From Chitinophaga cymbidii (lineage in GTDB: Bacteria; Bacteroidota; Bacteroidia; Chitinophagales; Chitinophagaceae), in the NCBI RefSeq assembly GCF_007992715.1, contig NZ_BKAU01000004.1, forward strand, positions 124,001-188,000: a stretch of DNA of 64,000 nucleotides. The letters run 5' to 3'. Positions 25,701-33,760 of this stretch are shown here, piece after piece (position 1 is the stretch's first letter; each line of letters begins with the position of its first letter). A model generated the notes under the pieces. It did no database searches. It was not told where the DNA came from and saw only the letters and a list, made by a program, of their open reading frames with translations. The translations under genes were made by a program, and so were the position numbers.

Positions 25701-26130
25701 TCACACCGGGGAGCGGATCGCTGTTCCCGGCGTCCCTGACCGTGCCGGTAAGCCTTACTGTTTGTTGCTGAACGCTTTCATCGCCGCGCTTCACCAGTAT
25801 CACCGTGTTGTCCACAATGCGGTAAGTCAGCGGCGAGCCCTCCAGGCAGCGTTCCATCACCTGTCCTATAGTAGCATCCTTGAGGCGGAAGGTGACTTTG
25901 GTATCAACATTGGCAAGGTTTTCATCCCTGAATATAAAAAGGTAGCTGCTCTGCTTCCGTACGATATCGAATACGGTCTCCAGGCTGGCGTTATTAACGT
26001 TAACGTTTAAACGTTTTTCCTGACCCTTGCCCCGGGCGACAACCGTCAGTTGCAGGCCGCCTGTGAACAGGAGCACCAGCAGCATTTTGAGCGCGCCTAA
26101 ACTGCGCCTGTTGCGTAATGATCGTTTCAT
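22783..26130 (-). CDS. SusC/RagA TonB-dependent receptor with STN signalling domain
   Basis: A 1115-residue outer-membrane importer. It has a signal peptide (about 12-34), STN domain (about 38-114: RLNVNVNNASLETVFDIVRK), a carboxypeptidase-regulatory-like domain (about 126-200: LTGTVRDAGNSDPLPGVTV), a TonB box-like QQVVVIGYGTQQ, a plug ending IYGSRATNGVVLITTKSG, and a barrel ending INLNF. The STN domain and the FecR gene 76 bases upstream indicate a transducing receptor. Downstream NAGPA and NHL genes suggest a phosphodiester-containing ligand, which is inference. Confidence 0.96.
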   Translation of the reverse strand: MKRSLRNRRSLGALKMLLVLLFTGGLQLTVVARGKGQEKRLNVNVNNASLETVFDIVRKQSSYLFIFRDENLANVDTKVTFRLKDATIGQVMERCLEGSPLTYRIVDNTVILVKRGDESVQQQTVRLTGTVRDAGNSDPLPGVTVSIKGTKTGTLTNAGGEFVLNDVTTPAVLVFSYIGFTAQSIEVGDRRQFDIRLERESRAMQQVVVIGYGTQQKTELTGSIGTFKPNDLNARPVLGPDQLLQGRVAGVNVSSSSGMPGSAVRVSVRGIGSLSANNEPLYVIDGVPVIPHSADMTSFGSPMNQLSQLNPNDIASIEVLKDAASAAIYGSRATNGVVLITTKSGRKGAGQLTLNAWAGMQEVPNLNKVKMADSRQYLEVINEAIDNYNQQYGYLPGNSKFIPGVDHPYPGLPDTDWANVVMRKAYTQNIDLSVSGGNDKTTYYVSGGFLNQQGTVIYNDLKKYTGRINLTAEPLSWLRTGINVSFNYSDNNRVPGSNMGSTVMGRSIPQRPFDRPYKPDGSYYVGGTPDLVYHNPVQILKEEVANLKNYRLLGNAFAELKFTRDLTFKTSFGSDIGYTHDYIYYNQQHPYGTGNGRIVDENRLLTNILLENTLNYSRSFGDLKVDLLGGHSFQRLSVSTSGIDGNGFPAPSFDVLAAASVINNASTNLYGNAMESYFGRANLAWKGRYLLGASIRTDGSSRFSPDNRYGYFPSVSAGWLVSREPFWTMPETDLKLRLSYGATGNQEGVSNYAYQSLTGGGYNYDGKSGIAITGFGNETLTWEKANQLDAGIDLGLMGGALNLTVDYFRKNTTNLLYNMPIPGTSGFTSVTSNIGSMLNHGLEAAVNTNFNFGEFNWSSDFNISFVKNRITSLIGNNDVLSIGSNRALQVGYDIGSIWVYKMTGIYQDDKEVPEPLQKIGVRAGDVKYEDVNGDGNIDINDRQIVGSSNPAFYGGWNNTFRYRNFDLSVFLNYMQGQDVYATYRITIDRLGQNAVNIRESVVKDRWTGPGTSNTTPRAIYNLAYNLYNSSRWMEDGSFLRLRTVSLGYELPKSWLSRAKISRLRVYLQADNLWLLTNYSGLDPEVSSNMDPRFIGEDNLVLPQPRSFNAGINLNF

Positions 26131-26206
26131 GATGTCTTTTTTTTGAGCATGACAGCAGCGTTACCCGCGGTAGCCCGCCGGTTCAGCCTGTCGGAGATTT
26201 AATTGA

Positions 26207-27373
26207 TTATTTGCTGACGGTGACAGTGCGTCCCTGTACCGAGAAATGCAGCTCAGCTGTCAGTTCCAGTATTTTCAGCGCCTGCGAGAGTTGTTCCTGC
26301 TTCCGCATGGCGCCCGTTACATGAATTTTTTCGTCTATTCCTGCTGCGTATATGATCTCTACATCGTACCAGCGGCTGATGTCGCGCATCACGGCGGCCA
26401 GTTCGTCGTTCCGGAAGGTGAGGATGCCGTTCTTCCAGGCAACGGCGTCTTCCGTATCGGCGGCGGCGCGGCGCAATGATCCGGAATGCTGCTCCAGCAC
26501 GGATTGCTCACCGGGCGCCAGCGTCGTCTGCCGTTTGCCGGCCACTACGCGCACGGCGCCTTGCAGCAGGGTGGTGGTGAAGCTCTTTTCTTCCGGGTAG
26601 GCGTTGACGTTAAAGCTGGTGCCCAATACCTGCACGGTCATGCCGTTTACTTTTACAAAGAAAGGCTTTGACGCATCCTGCGCTACTTCAAAATAGGCTT
26701 CGCCCGTCAGGGCCACGGTACGGTCGCTGCCGTTGAAGGATGCCGGGTATTGCAGGCAGCTGGCGGCATTCAGCCAAACTATGGTGCCGTCGGCAAGCTG
26801 TACGCGGTATTGCCCGCCGTTGGGCGTGATCAGTTTGTTGATGCCGGAATGTGTGGATGGTTCGTATACCAGTCCGTCATCTTCCTTGTTCACCCGTTCG
26901 CCATCTCCGCTGATGCGGCCCTCTGCGGCCTGTTCCAGGGAAACGGTGCGGCCGTTCGCGAGCACCAGCCTTGCTTTGTTGCCACCGGGCAGCACATCTT
27001 TCCTGTCAGCGGGCGTTGCCTGTTTGGCGAGCTGCTGCGGTTGTTTCCCGGATGGCTGTGTAAAGAACCATGCGCCGCCTGCTATGGCGGCTATCACGGC
27101 AGCGGCAGCCGCTGTTTTCCAGGGGCGGCGGCGCAGCGGCACCACCGGCGTTTCGCCTTGCGGGCGGATGCGCTCGTGGATGCGGTCCAGCAGCCTTGCC
27201 TGCAGCGCGCTGTCCGGCACTGTAATACCCTGCCGCCGGAAGCGTTCCAGCAGGTAGCCGCGCAGTTCGGTACCGGGCGTGTGTTCCAGGTAGTGCAGCA
27301 GCCAGCGGCATTCTTCTTCCGTCCAGGTGTCCCTGGCCAGCAGATCAAGCAAGTATGGGTCCGGTTGATTCAA
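26207..27373 (-). CDS. FecR-type anti-sigma factor
   Basis: A 388-residue single-pass regulator. Residues 1-85 are cytoplasmic, the membrane helix is about 86-104 (Ala-rich, followed by AWFFTQ), the FecR domain about 180-285 (PNGGQYRVQLADGTIVWLNAA, read as PNGGQYRVQLADG then TIVWLNAA; TGEAYFEVAQD; VLGTSFNVNAYPEE), and the C-terminal STN-like tail about 315-388 (LTFRNDELAAVMRDISRWYD). It lies between its sigma factor (67 bases upstream) and susC, the usual order for this signalling module. The sequence before its start lacks the TTAAGTAC octamer found before the other two fecR genes. Confidence 0.95.
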   Translation of the reverse strand: MNQPDPYLLDLLARDTWTEEECRWLLHYLEHTPGTELRGYLLERFRRQGITVPDSALQARLLDRIHERIRPQGETPVVPLRRRPWKTAAAAAVIAAIAGGAWFFTQPSGKQPQQLAKQATPADRKDVLPGGNKARLVLANGRTVSLEQAAEGRISGDGERVNKEDDGLVYEPSTHSGINKLITPNGGQYRVQLADGTIVWLNAASCLQYPASFNGSDRTVALTGEAYFEVAQDASKPFFVKVNGMTVQVLGTSFNVNAYPEEKSFTTTLLQGAVRVVAGKRQTTLAPGEQSVLEQHSGSLRRAAADTEDAVAWKNGILTFRNDELAAVMRDISRWYDVEIIYAAGIDEKIHVTGAMRKQEQLSQALKILELTAELHFSVQGRTVTVSK

Positions 27374-27439
27374 ATGAACGGTTTTGCAGTAAATACACCG
27401 AAGTGATGAAAACGGGGGGCTGTGTGCGGAAAATTTTTT

Positions 27440-28033
27440 TTAACGGCCGATCATGCCCGTGAACAGGGGCAGGGTAACGATCAGCGCCTGCCATTCGGGC
27501 TGCAGGCTTACATATTCGCGGATGAAGCGGGTGGCTTTGACGATATGCTCTTTCACGGTATAGTGGGAGATCTTCAGTTCACTGGCGGCTTCCGCATAGG
27601 TCTTCCCCTGCATCTTGCAGAGCAGGAATACTTTTTTTCTTTGCGGCGGCAGTTTTTCGATGGCTTTCTCGAGCATGTCCAGCTGAATGGAAGTGATCTG
27701 CCATTCATCGTCTTCCGTGACGGTATTTTCCAGGCTTTCGATCTGCAGCCGCTTGCGCAGCACCGCGCGGAGATGGTTTACGGAGCGGTTGTAGCTGACC
27801 ACGAACAGCCAGTTGCCTGCCGGCTGGTCGTCATGCAGCGCTTTCCGTTTTTCCCAAAGGCGGATGAACACTTCCTGCACGATGTCCTGCGCTGCCGCCT
27901 CATCTTTCACCAGCGAAAGGATATTGGCGTACACACCGGGAAAATACATATTGTAAAGCGCATCGAATGCAGCAATGCTATCTTCCCTTAATGATCTGAC
28001 TAATGCTATTTCTGCTGGCTCACTGAACGGCAT
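27440..28033 (-). CDS. RNA polymerase ECF sigma factor
   Basis: A 197-residue sigma-70 family factor. Region 2 spans about 18-82 (FDALYNMYFPGVYANILSLV; DIVQEVFIRLWEKR) and region 4 about 125-180 (LPPQRKKVFLLCKMQGKTYA; SHYTVKEHIVKATRFI). The C-terminus has a short hydrophobic tail (ALIVTLPLFTGMIGR), common in the Bacteroidota FecR-linked group. It heads the minus-strand locus and should direct transcription of the downstream susCD, NAGPA and NHL genes when FecR releases it. It is divergent from the thioredoxin-like gene at 28190. Confidence 0.95.
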   Translation of the reverse strand: MPFSEPAEIALVRSLREDSIAAFDALYNMYFPGVYANILSLVKDEAAAQDIVQEVFIRLWEKRKALHDDQPAGNWLFVVSYNRSVNHLRAVLRKRLQIESLENTVTEDDEWQITSIQLDMLEKAIEKLPPQRKKVFLLCKMQGKTYAEAASELKISHYTVKEHIVKATRFIREYVSLQPEWQALIVTLPLFTGMIGR

Positions 28034-28189
28034 GCCTCTTTACTGTTTTAAGATGACAGCAAATATTTGAATTATTGGTTGAATGATTAAGCGGACAATG
28101 CCAAATTAATATAAAAATAATATCCCGCGAATAAAAAGTTGACGGCGTCCGGCAACCGGGGAGGATTCCGAAAAACGCTGTATCTTGTT

Positions 28190-29659
28190 ATGATGAGAAT
28201 GTTATTATTCCTGTTGTTTTTTCCCATGCTGCTACAGGCGCAGCAGCCCACCATCACATTCCGCGTAAAGAACGGCGAAGGAAAGCTGGTGCGCGTGATG
28301 CGCCCGCTGGACGGCAAATATTTTGTAGCATTTCCCCCGGAAGATACGCTTAATGCCAGTGGAGCGCTGGTACTGCCCAATAAGGAAAAAGTCCCCGGCG
28401 TTTTCGGCTTTACATACAAAAAGATGTACCGCCTCTATGTCCGTCCCGGCAAACAATATATCATCACTATCGACGAAAGCAACAAAACGGCTCCGGTAAC
28501 CTTCGAAGGGCCGGATGCGGAAGGGCAACAGGCATTGCTAAACCTTTCCTTTGACTTTTACCAGTCGGCAGCCATGCGGCACTACCGGAAGGATACGGTA
28601 TTTGCCAGCAGCAGCCGGCAGATATTGAAGGAAATGGACAGTTGCCTGCAACCGTTCAATGATCTGCATGCGAAGCACAAGATCGATGCGGCCTTTTATG
28701 CTTATGCCCAAAGCCTTGTGAAGAATTATTATGCTTCTGTTCTGGGCGCCACGCTGATATTGCCGTTGAGGGCGATGGAATTTAATAAGGACAGTGCGCG
28801 GTATGATGCTGCGCTGGTACCCGAAATGGATGCGACCTGGCGGCAGGTGCTGGCTGTGGCCGATCCCGCCGATCCGGCGTCTATGATCGCCGACACTTAT
28901 GTGGATTACAACAACCTGTATACCATGTGGTACCTGGACTATTTCCTGCCGAGAACAAAAGGACCGGTGGTGCAGCTGGAACGGGAAGCATATGATGAAA
29001 AGCTCTATGCTACCCTGCGGGACAACTTCCGGGAGGAGCCCCTGCGGGAATACCTGATGGCCACGAAGCTGCAATACCTGCTCCTGGAAAACCGCTTTGA
29101 ATCTTACATTCCCGCCTGGTACGACGATTTTGTCGGTCAGTATCCCAACAGCCCGTACATTCCTTTGCTAAAGGACGGTGCGGAGTATGTGAAGACTTAT
29201 TTCAAAAAGATAAAGACGGATTTTGCGGAAGGACAGCAGTTCGTGGAGAATTATGCGGCTGTTGAAACGATGGATGAGCTGGCGGCGAAGTTCAAAGGGA
29301 AAACGGTGTACATCGATCTCTGGGCTACCTGGTGCGGGCCTTGCAAAGCGGAGTTTGCGTTTAACGAAGGGCTAAAAAAATTTCTGAAAAAGAAAGGAAT
29401 TGCTTCCCTTTATATTTCGATCGACCGCGATCAGGCGGACCAGCATTGGAAAGACATGATCAAGTTCTATAATCTGGAAGGATATCACGTCCGCGCATCG
29501 AAAAAGCTTTCGGAAGACATCCGCAAGGTATTCGGGAAGAACGGCTCTTTATACATTCCGCGGTACGCCGTGCTGAAAGACGGGAAGCTCGTGCTGCCGG
29601 AAGCCAAGGCGCCGAGTGAGCAGGACGCTTTGTACAGGCAACTGGAAGCGTACCTGTAG
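28190..29659 (+). CDS. Exported TlpA-like thioredoxin-domain protein
   Basis: A 489-residue protein from the ATG at 28190 (a second ATG follows directly); the frame is open further upstream only through a TTG codon. A signal peptide covers about 1-19 (LLFLLFFPMLLQAQ). The N-terminal 120 residues look like the beta-rich region seen in DUF4369-type thiol proteins, the middle is helical, and the C-terminal thioredoxin fold (about 355-489) has the redox motif WCGPC with Cys382 and Cys385 and a cis-Pro segment (YIPRYAVL). It should act as a periplasmic thiol-disulfide oxidoreductase; in this phylum such proteins often occur near SusCD loci without a known client. The 156-base region before it is AT-rich and shared with the divergent sigma gene. 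Confidence 0.87.
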   Translation: MMRMLLFLLFFPMLLQAQQPTITFRVKNGEGKLVRVMRPLDGKYFVAFPPEDTLNASGALVLPNKEKVPGVFGFTYKKMYRLYVRPGKQYIITIDESNKTAPVTFEGPDAEGQQALLNLSFDFYQSAAMRHYRKDTVFASSSRQILKEMDSCLQPFNDLHAKHKIDAAFYAYAQSLVKNYYASVLGATLILPLRAMEFNKDSARYDAALVPEMDATWRQVLAVADPADPASMIADTYVDYNNLYTMWYLDYFLPRTKGPVVQLEREAYDEKLYATLRDNFREEPLREYLMATKLQYLLLENRFESYIPAWYDDFVGQYPNSPYIPLLKDGAEYVKTYFKKIKTDFAEGQQFVENYAAVETMDELAAKFKGKTVYIDLWATWCGPCKAEFAFNEGLKKFLKKKGIASLYISIDRDQADQHWKDMIKFYNLEGYHVRASKKLSEDIRKVFGKNGSLYIPRYAVLKDGKLVLPEAKAPSEQDALYRQLEAYL

Positions 29660-29685
29660 TTTTTTGATTAATTTGCCGCGCTATT

Positions 29686-29910
29686 ATGGAAGATTATATC
29701 ATATCAGTCAATAAAATTGAAGAGCTGCAAACCATCAGGGATGTACAGGCGCTCGAAATGATCCTCGAAAGAGCGCGGCGTACCATCATCGGCGGTGCTG
29801 CTGTAGTGCTGGTGCGGGAGCGGAGCGGCGGGCAGCCGGAAAAATTTGAAACCTTCACGGACGAAGAGGAGTTCAGAAGATACCGCGAGCGGGTGCTCCG
29901 GTATCTGTAG
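29686..29910 (+). CDS. Small uncharacterised protein (74 aa)
   Basis: A small acidic/basic cytosolic protein with no signal peptide or membrane segment. It is predicted to be mostly helical (ISVNKIEELQTIRDVQALEM; LERARRTIIGG), with a short hydrophobic strand GAAVVLVRE and a charged C-terminal helix (DEEEFRRYRERVLRYL). It starts 26 bases after the thioredoxin-like gene, so it may be co-transcribed, and its stop is 2 bases from the convergent permease stop. It is not recognised; the frame is retained because codon use matches its neighbours and the start is well placed. Confidence 0.68.
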   Translation: MEDYIISVNKIEELQTIRDVQALEMILERARRTIIGGAAVVLVRERSGGQPEKFETFTDEEEFRRYRERVLRYL

Positions 29911-29912
29911 CC

Positions 29913-30884
29913 CTATCTTGAACGGATCTCCTTTCTCATGAATGAAAAATAGGAAAGCGCAAAACAAAGTACTGTAGCGGCAACGAGCCCCGTCAGCTGC
30001 GGCCATATCAGCAGCAGGCTTTGCGTTACCGGCAATGGCGCCGGAATAGCGCCGTACACCTGTTCCATGGTGAGTATGCCCAGGCTCCGCACGGAGGGCA
30101 TCAGCAGGGTAACGGTGGCATCGCTGAACAGCTGGCTGGGCGCGATCCGCTGAAGGTTCAGGATCAGCTCCTGGTAGTGGACCATTTGCAGGGGCGACGC
30201 TTCGCCCGCGGGAATGAGCCCTTTCGCCACCAGGTTGATAATGATCGGGTAGAAGATCACGAAGAAGAGCCAGACGGCAATGGAGGCCAGCGCGGAAGTA
30301 GCTGCCTGCCGGAACCTTACGGAAAAGAGAATGGAGAGGTTCAGCCAGAATGCCACGTACAGGATATTCAGCAGGATAAAGAAGATCACCCGTATAAACT
30401 CTCCCGGCGTAGGCGGAATGCCAATGAAGATCAGGCCCAGCCCCATCACCAGGAAACCGAGCGCAAAGAATAACACGCTGATAAGTCCCAGTGCGGCCAC
30501 GAATTTGGAATTGATGATGTAGTCGCGGTGTATGGGTTGCGCCATGATGCGGCTCATGGTGCCGGCGTTCTGCTCCGAATTGACCGCGTCAAACCCCAGG
30601 CTGATGCCAAGCAGCGGGCCCAGCAAGCCGATGAAAATGTGAAAGGGCGGCAGCGTTTTGTCCGAAATCGTAAAGAGCTTCAGAAAGAAAAAAGAGCCGT
30701 CCGGATCCTCCGCCTTGATCGCCGCGCTGAAATTCGTTACGGATATGTAGATGGCGCTCATGCAGGTCAGCAGAATGAGCAGCAGCAGTATTTTGAAACG
30801 CCAGCTGCGCACGTGGTCGGACATTTCCTTGTACACCATCACCTGGAAGGGGTGTGGCGCTGATGTTTCAGACGGTTTCCACAT
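29913..30884 (-). CDS. ABC-2 type transporter permease
   Basis: A 323-residue membrane protein from the ATG at 30884, which overlaps the ATPase stop by 17 bases. It has six predicted membrane helices (FKILLLLILLTCMSAIYISV near the N-terminus; FVAALGLISVLFFALGFLVM; IFFILLNILYVAFWLNLSIL; LASIAVWLFFVIFYPIIINL; LTGLVAATVLCFALSYFSF near the C-terminus). The NSEQNAGTMSRIMAQPIHRD loop before helix 3 is typical of ABC-2 export permeases of the NosY/gliding-type family. It forms one transporter with the ATPase and the NEW3-domain protein encoded upstream. The substrate is unknown. Confidence 0.9.
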   Translation of the reverse strand: MWKPSETSAPHPFQVMVYKEMSDHVRSWRFKILLLLILLTCMSAIYISVTNFSAAIKAEDPDGSFFFLKLFTISDKTLPPFHIFIGLLGPLLGISLGFDAVNSEQNAGTMSRIMAQPIHRDYIINSKFVAALGLISVLFFALGFLVMGLGLIFIGIPPTPGEFIRVIFFILLNILYVAFWLNLSILFSVRFRQAATSALASIAVWLFFVIFYPIIINLVAKGLIPAGEASPLQMVHYQELILNLQRIAPSQLFSDATVTLLMPSVRSLGILTMEQVYGAIPAPLPVTQSLLLIWPQLTGLVAATVLCFALSYFSFMRKEIRSR

Positions 30885-31830
30885 AAGCTTTGTCTCCTTC
30901 AAAATAGCGGTTATAAATATCATCCAGTCCGTATTCCTTCCTGGACAAATGCATCAACCCGTAACCGGACGCGACAATAACGCCGGCGATATCCACCGTA
31001 ATGTCCCGCAGGCAGTTTATCTGCAGCCGGTTATCCTGTAACGATACGGAACGTACGCCATCCATTTGCCGCAAAGCGGTTTCCAGCTTTTCCGCGCCTT
31101 CCGCGGCGGCAATACCCGCTTCAATCGTGAAAGCGCCCTTGTTGAAAAGCTTTTCGGAGAGGGAGGCAATATCGCCTTCCGCGAGCAGTTTGCCGCCCAC
31201 GAAGATGCCCACCCTGTCGCATACCTTCTGCACCTGGTGAAGGTGATGGGAGGAGAGCAGCACGGTGATCTTTTCTTCGCGGCTGAGCTTTACGATGAGG
31301 TCCAGGAATTCGCGGACCCCTGCGGGATCGATGCCCAGCGTAGGCTCGTCCAGGATAATGATCTCCGGGTTTTTGATGAGCACATCCGCCAGCCCGAGCC
31401 GCTGCCGCATACCGCGTGAATATGTACCTGTTTTTTTGTTCTCTGATCCCTGCAACCCGATGCGCTGAAACAGGCGTTGCGCCTTTTCTTTGGCTTCATG
31501 CAGCGGAATGCGGTTCAGTTGTGCGGTATACAGCAGGTTTTCGAGGCCGGTGCGGTGATCATAAAAACCAATATCATCCGGCAGATAGCCTACTTTTCTT
31601 TTTACTTCCACGGGATTCCGGGTAGCATCGATGCCGCAGATCTTCGCGGAGCCGGAAGCAGGTTCCGTCAGTCCCAGCATCATCAGTATGGTGGTGGATT
31701 TGCCGGCTCCGTTGGGACCGAGCAAACCGAATATTTCTCCCTTTTGTATGGAGAGGTCGAGATTGTCTACCGCTGTGAGTGCCCCGTATTTTTTGGTGAG
31801 GCCGCGCAGTTCAATGATAGGCTCGTTCAT
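30868..31830 (-). CDS. ABC transporter ATP-binding protein
   Basis: A 320-residue ATPase. Walker A GPNGAGKST at 38-46, signature YSRGMRQRL at 137-145, Walker B IIILDE ending at 162, and the switch His in LLSSHH are all present. The C-terminal 90 residues form the extra regulatory domain seen in CcmA/NosF/YhaQ-like exporters. The gene overlaps the permease and follows the NEW3-protein gene by 3 bases, indicating tight co-expression. It powers export or membrane remodelling by the permease. Confidence 0.95.
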   Translation of the reverse strand: MNEPIIELRGLTKKYGALTAVDNLDLSIQKGEIFGLLGPNGAGKSTTILMMLGLTEPASGSAKICGIDATRNPVEVKRKVGYLPDDIGFYDHRTGLENLLYTAQLNRIPLHEAKEKAQRLFQRIGLQGSENKKTGTYSRGMRQRLGLADVLIKNPEIIILDEPTLGIDPAGVREFLDLIVKLSREEKITVLLSSHHLHQVQKVCDRVGIFVGGKLLAEGDIASLSEKLFNKGAFTIEAGIAAAEGAEKLETALRQMDGVRSVSLQDNRLQINCLRDITVDIAGVIVASGYGLMHLSRKEYGLDDIYNRYFEGDKAYVETV

Positions 31831-31833
31831 GAT

Positions 31834-32991
31834 CTACCTCCTTCCGTATTTCCTGAACAAGCGGTACACGCCGCCCAATGCGGCGAGTATGATCAGGATG
31901 CCCATCCATCCCCAGATCATGGAGGTTTCTACCGATACCCTGAAAGCCGCGCGGGATGAAACTTCCGGCGTTTTGGCCTCCAGGTTCGTGACGTAATCGC
32001 CTGCGATCGCTTTTTTGTCGGCTTTAATGACGGCGGTCACCTGCGCTGTTTGCCCTGCCGGGAGCTTTTCTATTTTTTTCGGCTCGAAAGTGACGCTCCA
32101 GTTGGCGGGAGCGGCGGATTGCAGATCGATGTTCCTCAGTTCGGCGGAGCCGGTGTTCCTCAACACGAGGTCTATCTTTTTATCGTCGCCCGCGGTGATG
32201 TCCGTACTCAGCAATCCCTGCGGCGTGGTCAACTCCATGGCGTAAGAGCCGGTAATGCCGGCTTCCAGTTCCAGGTTGGCGGAAGTAGCTTCTGTGGCGG
32301 CTTGCACGGGAATCTTGTATTTCCCCGCTTTCAGCTGGTCCGGCGGGTTTACTTCGATGGTGATATCCTGTGTGCGGTTGGCTTCCACATTCACGGAAGA
32401 CACCTGCTTGTAATTCGCTTTGAAAGTAACATTCCATCCCGGTGGGGCGAACGACCGCAAGGCATACACCTGCGCGTCCGCGGTGCGGTTCCGCAAGGTG
32501 GCGTTGTAGGTGAATGTTGAGTTGGCCGCACCTTCCATATTGGCCTGCCCCGTAGAGAATTCCGTTTTGAAAGTACCCTGTTCGGATACGATCACGGCAA
32601 TGGGCAATTGCGTCAGACCCTTTGCGAGCACCTGGAACGCATATGTTCCTTTGTTGATCTTCAGCGGCACCTGTACCTGCAGGGAGAAATTCTTCTTTTC
32701 ACCCGGCAGCACGGACAGCCGGCTGACATTCCATCCGCCGGACTTGATCTCGTAAGTCCAGTTTTTCGGCAATCCCGCTACTGCTATGTCTGCGTTCTTC
32801 ACAACTTTACCGTTGTTGATCACATCAATGGAATAGTCGATAGATTGCCCCGGAGGAACAGCGATGCGTGTGTAAGGTGTGTACAGCGTAACGTTTTGTG
32901 CTGAAGTAGTGCTGTGGAATCCGGTTTGCAATAACCCCGCAAGTAATAACGGGAACAATAACTGTTTTGGTTTGTAGGCACGTGTTGGCAT
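31834..32991 (-). CDS. Exported NEW3-domain protein with C-terminal membrane anchor
   Basis: A 385-residue protein with a signal peptide (about 12-31), about three NEW3/CARDB-type beta-sandwich repeats (patterns LPGEKKNFSLQVQVPLKINKG, PPGWNVTFKANYKQVSSVNV and AAPANWSVTFEPKKIEKLPAG, each with the W-V-F core), and a C-terminal membrane helix (MIWGWMGILIILAALGGVY) plus a basic tail. It is therefore a periplasm-facing, single-pass protein. It is first in a three-gene unit with an ABC ATPase and permease, as in other bacteria where such a protein may handle the exported substrate. Its specific role is not known. Confidence 0.85.
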   Translation of the reverse strand: MPTRAYKPKQLLFPLLLAGLLQTGFHSTTSAQNVTLYTPYTRIAVPPGQSIDYSIDVINNGKVVKNADIAVAGLPKNWTYEIKSGGWNVSRLSVLPGEKKNFSLQVQVPLKINKGTYAFQVLAKGLTQLPIAVIVSEQGTFKTEFSTGQANMEGAANSTFTYNATLRNRTADAQVYALRSFAPPGWNVTFKANYKQVSSVNVEANRTQDITIEVNPPDQLKAGKYKIPVQAATEATSANLELEAGITGSYAMELTTPQGLLSTDITAGDDKKIDLVLRNTGSAELRNIDLQSAAPANWSVTFEPKKIEKLPAGQTAQVTAVIKADKKAIAGDYVTNLEAKTPEVSSRAAFRVSVETSMIWGWMGILIILAALGGVYRLFRKYGRR

Positions 32992-33124
32992 AAGAAAATC
33001 CAGATAAACTTTCAGTGACGAACAGGTACGGCCATAAAATTATAAAATGATTCAAAAATCAAAAAAAAATTTTAAAAAAAATTCGTGCGGTGATTGTGTG
33101 GGAATAATAGTGACTGGAAAAGTC

Positions 33125-33634
33125 TTATCCTTCAAAAGCCGCTTTCAGTACGGCAAGATCAAGCTTACCTTCCATTTTGAACATCGCGTTCATGACTTTG
33201 GCGACTTTTGTTTTGTCTTCATGGTGTACAATTTCGGTCAGAAAGTCGGGAACGATCTGCCAGGACACGCCGAACCTGTCTTTCAGCCAGCCGCAGACCT
33301 GTGCTTTGGGATCACCGCCTGCACCAAGCTTTTCCCAGTAATAGTCTACTTCTTCCTGTGTTTCACAATTCACGATGAAGGAAATGGCCTCGCTGAATTG
33401 GAAGTGCGGCCCGCCGTTCAGCGCCACAAATTCCTGTCCTTCCAGCGCAAATTCAATGGTCATCGGCGTATCTGTCGTCATGCCATGGAGCTCGAAGCCT
33501 TCCTCCGTGTAATATGCAACGCGCCCTTTCTGCGAATTTTTGAAAACCGACAGATAGAAGTCAACGGCTTCTTCCCCGTTTTTATTGAACCAGAGGTTGG
33601 TGGTGAGTTTGCTGTTTGTGATTCTCTTTTTCAT
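33125..33634 (-). CDS. VOC-fold protein (PhnB-like glyoxalase/dioxygenase superfamily)
   Basis: A 169-residue cytosolic protein; the ATG at 33634 is chosen over an upstream codon at 33682 because homologues start KKR-I-T-LWF and a promoter-like box lies between. It has the PhnB/3-demethylubiquinone-methyltransferase-like fold: TNLWFNKNGEEAVDFYLSVF, FVALNGGPHFQFSEAISFIV, and a CGWLKDRFGVSWQIVPDF motif. Members bind diverse small molecules and many have no known reaction. It stands alone between an ABC locus and a SusCD pair. Confidence 0.9.
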   Translation of the reverse strand: MKKRITNSKLTTNLWFNKNGEEAVDFYLSVFKNSQKGRVAYYTEEGFELHGMTTDTPMTIEFALEGQEFVALNGGPHFQFSEAISFIVNCETQEEVDYYWEKLGAGGDPKAQVCGWLKDRFGVSWQIVPDFLTEIVHHEDKTKVAKVMNAMFKMEGKLDLAVLKAAFEG

Positions 33635-33660
33635 ATTTGTTTTTTTTCTTTGGGTTGATA

Positions 33661-33668
33661 CAAAAATA
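33661..33668 (-). promoter_or_regulatory. Candidate Bacteroidota -7 promoter box for the VOC gene
   Basis: On the minus strand the sequence reads TATTTTTG, an exact match to the TAnnTTTG consensus, 26 bases before the ATG. No good TTTG -33 box is visible at the usual spacing of about 20, so the call rests on one box. Confidence 0.35.
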
Positions 33669-33730
33669 GCTGTATAATTCAAAGCCGGGGCGGTGTAAAA
33701 CGACTTTCTACAGGGGTGTTTGCGACAAAA

Positions 33731-33756
33731 AAAACCGGGAGCGGACTCCCGGTTTT
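33731..33756 (-). terminator. Rho-independent terminator after the SusD gene
   Basis: Perfect 11-bp stem AAAACCGGGAG / CTCCCGGTTTT with the four-base loop CGGA and flanking A and T runs. It lies 4 bases after the minus-strand susD stop at 33761. The structure is symmetric enough to act in both directions. Confidence 0.85.
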
Positions 33757-33760
33757 TTGC

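Noticed and set aside
28181..28187. TATCTTG considered as a -7 box for the thioredoxin-like gene
   Set aside because: Only 2 bases before the start codon and lacking a -33 partner at normal spacing.
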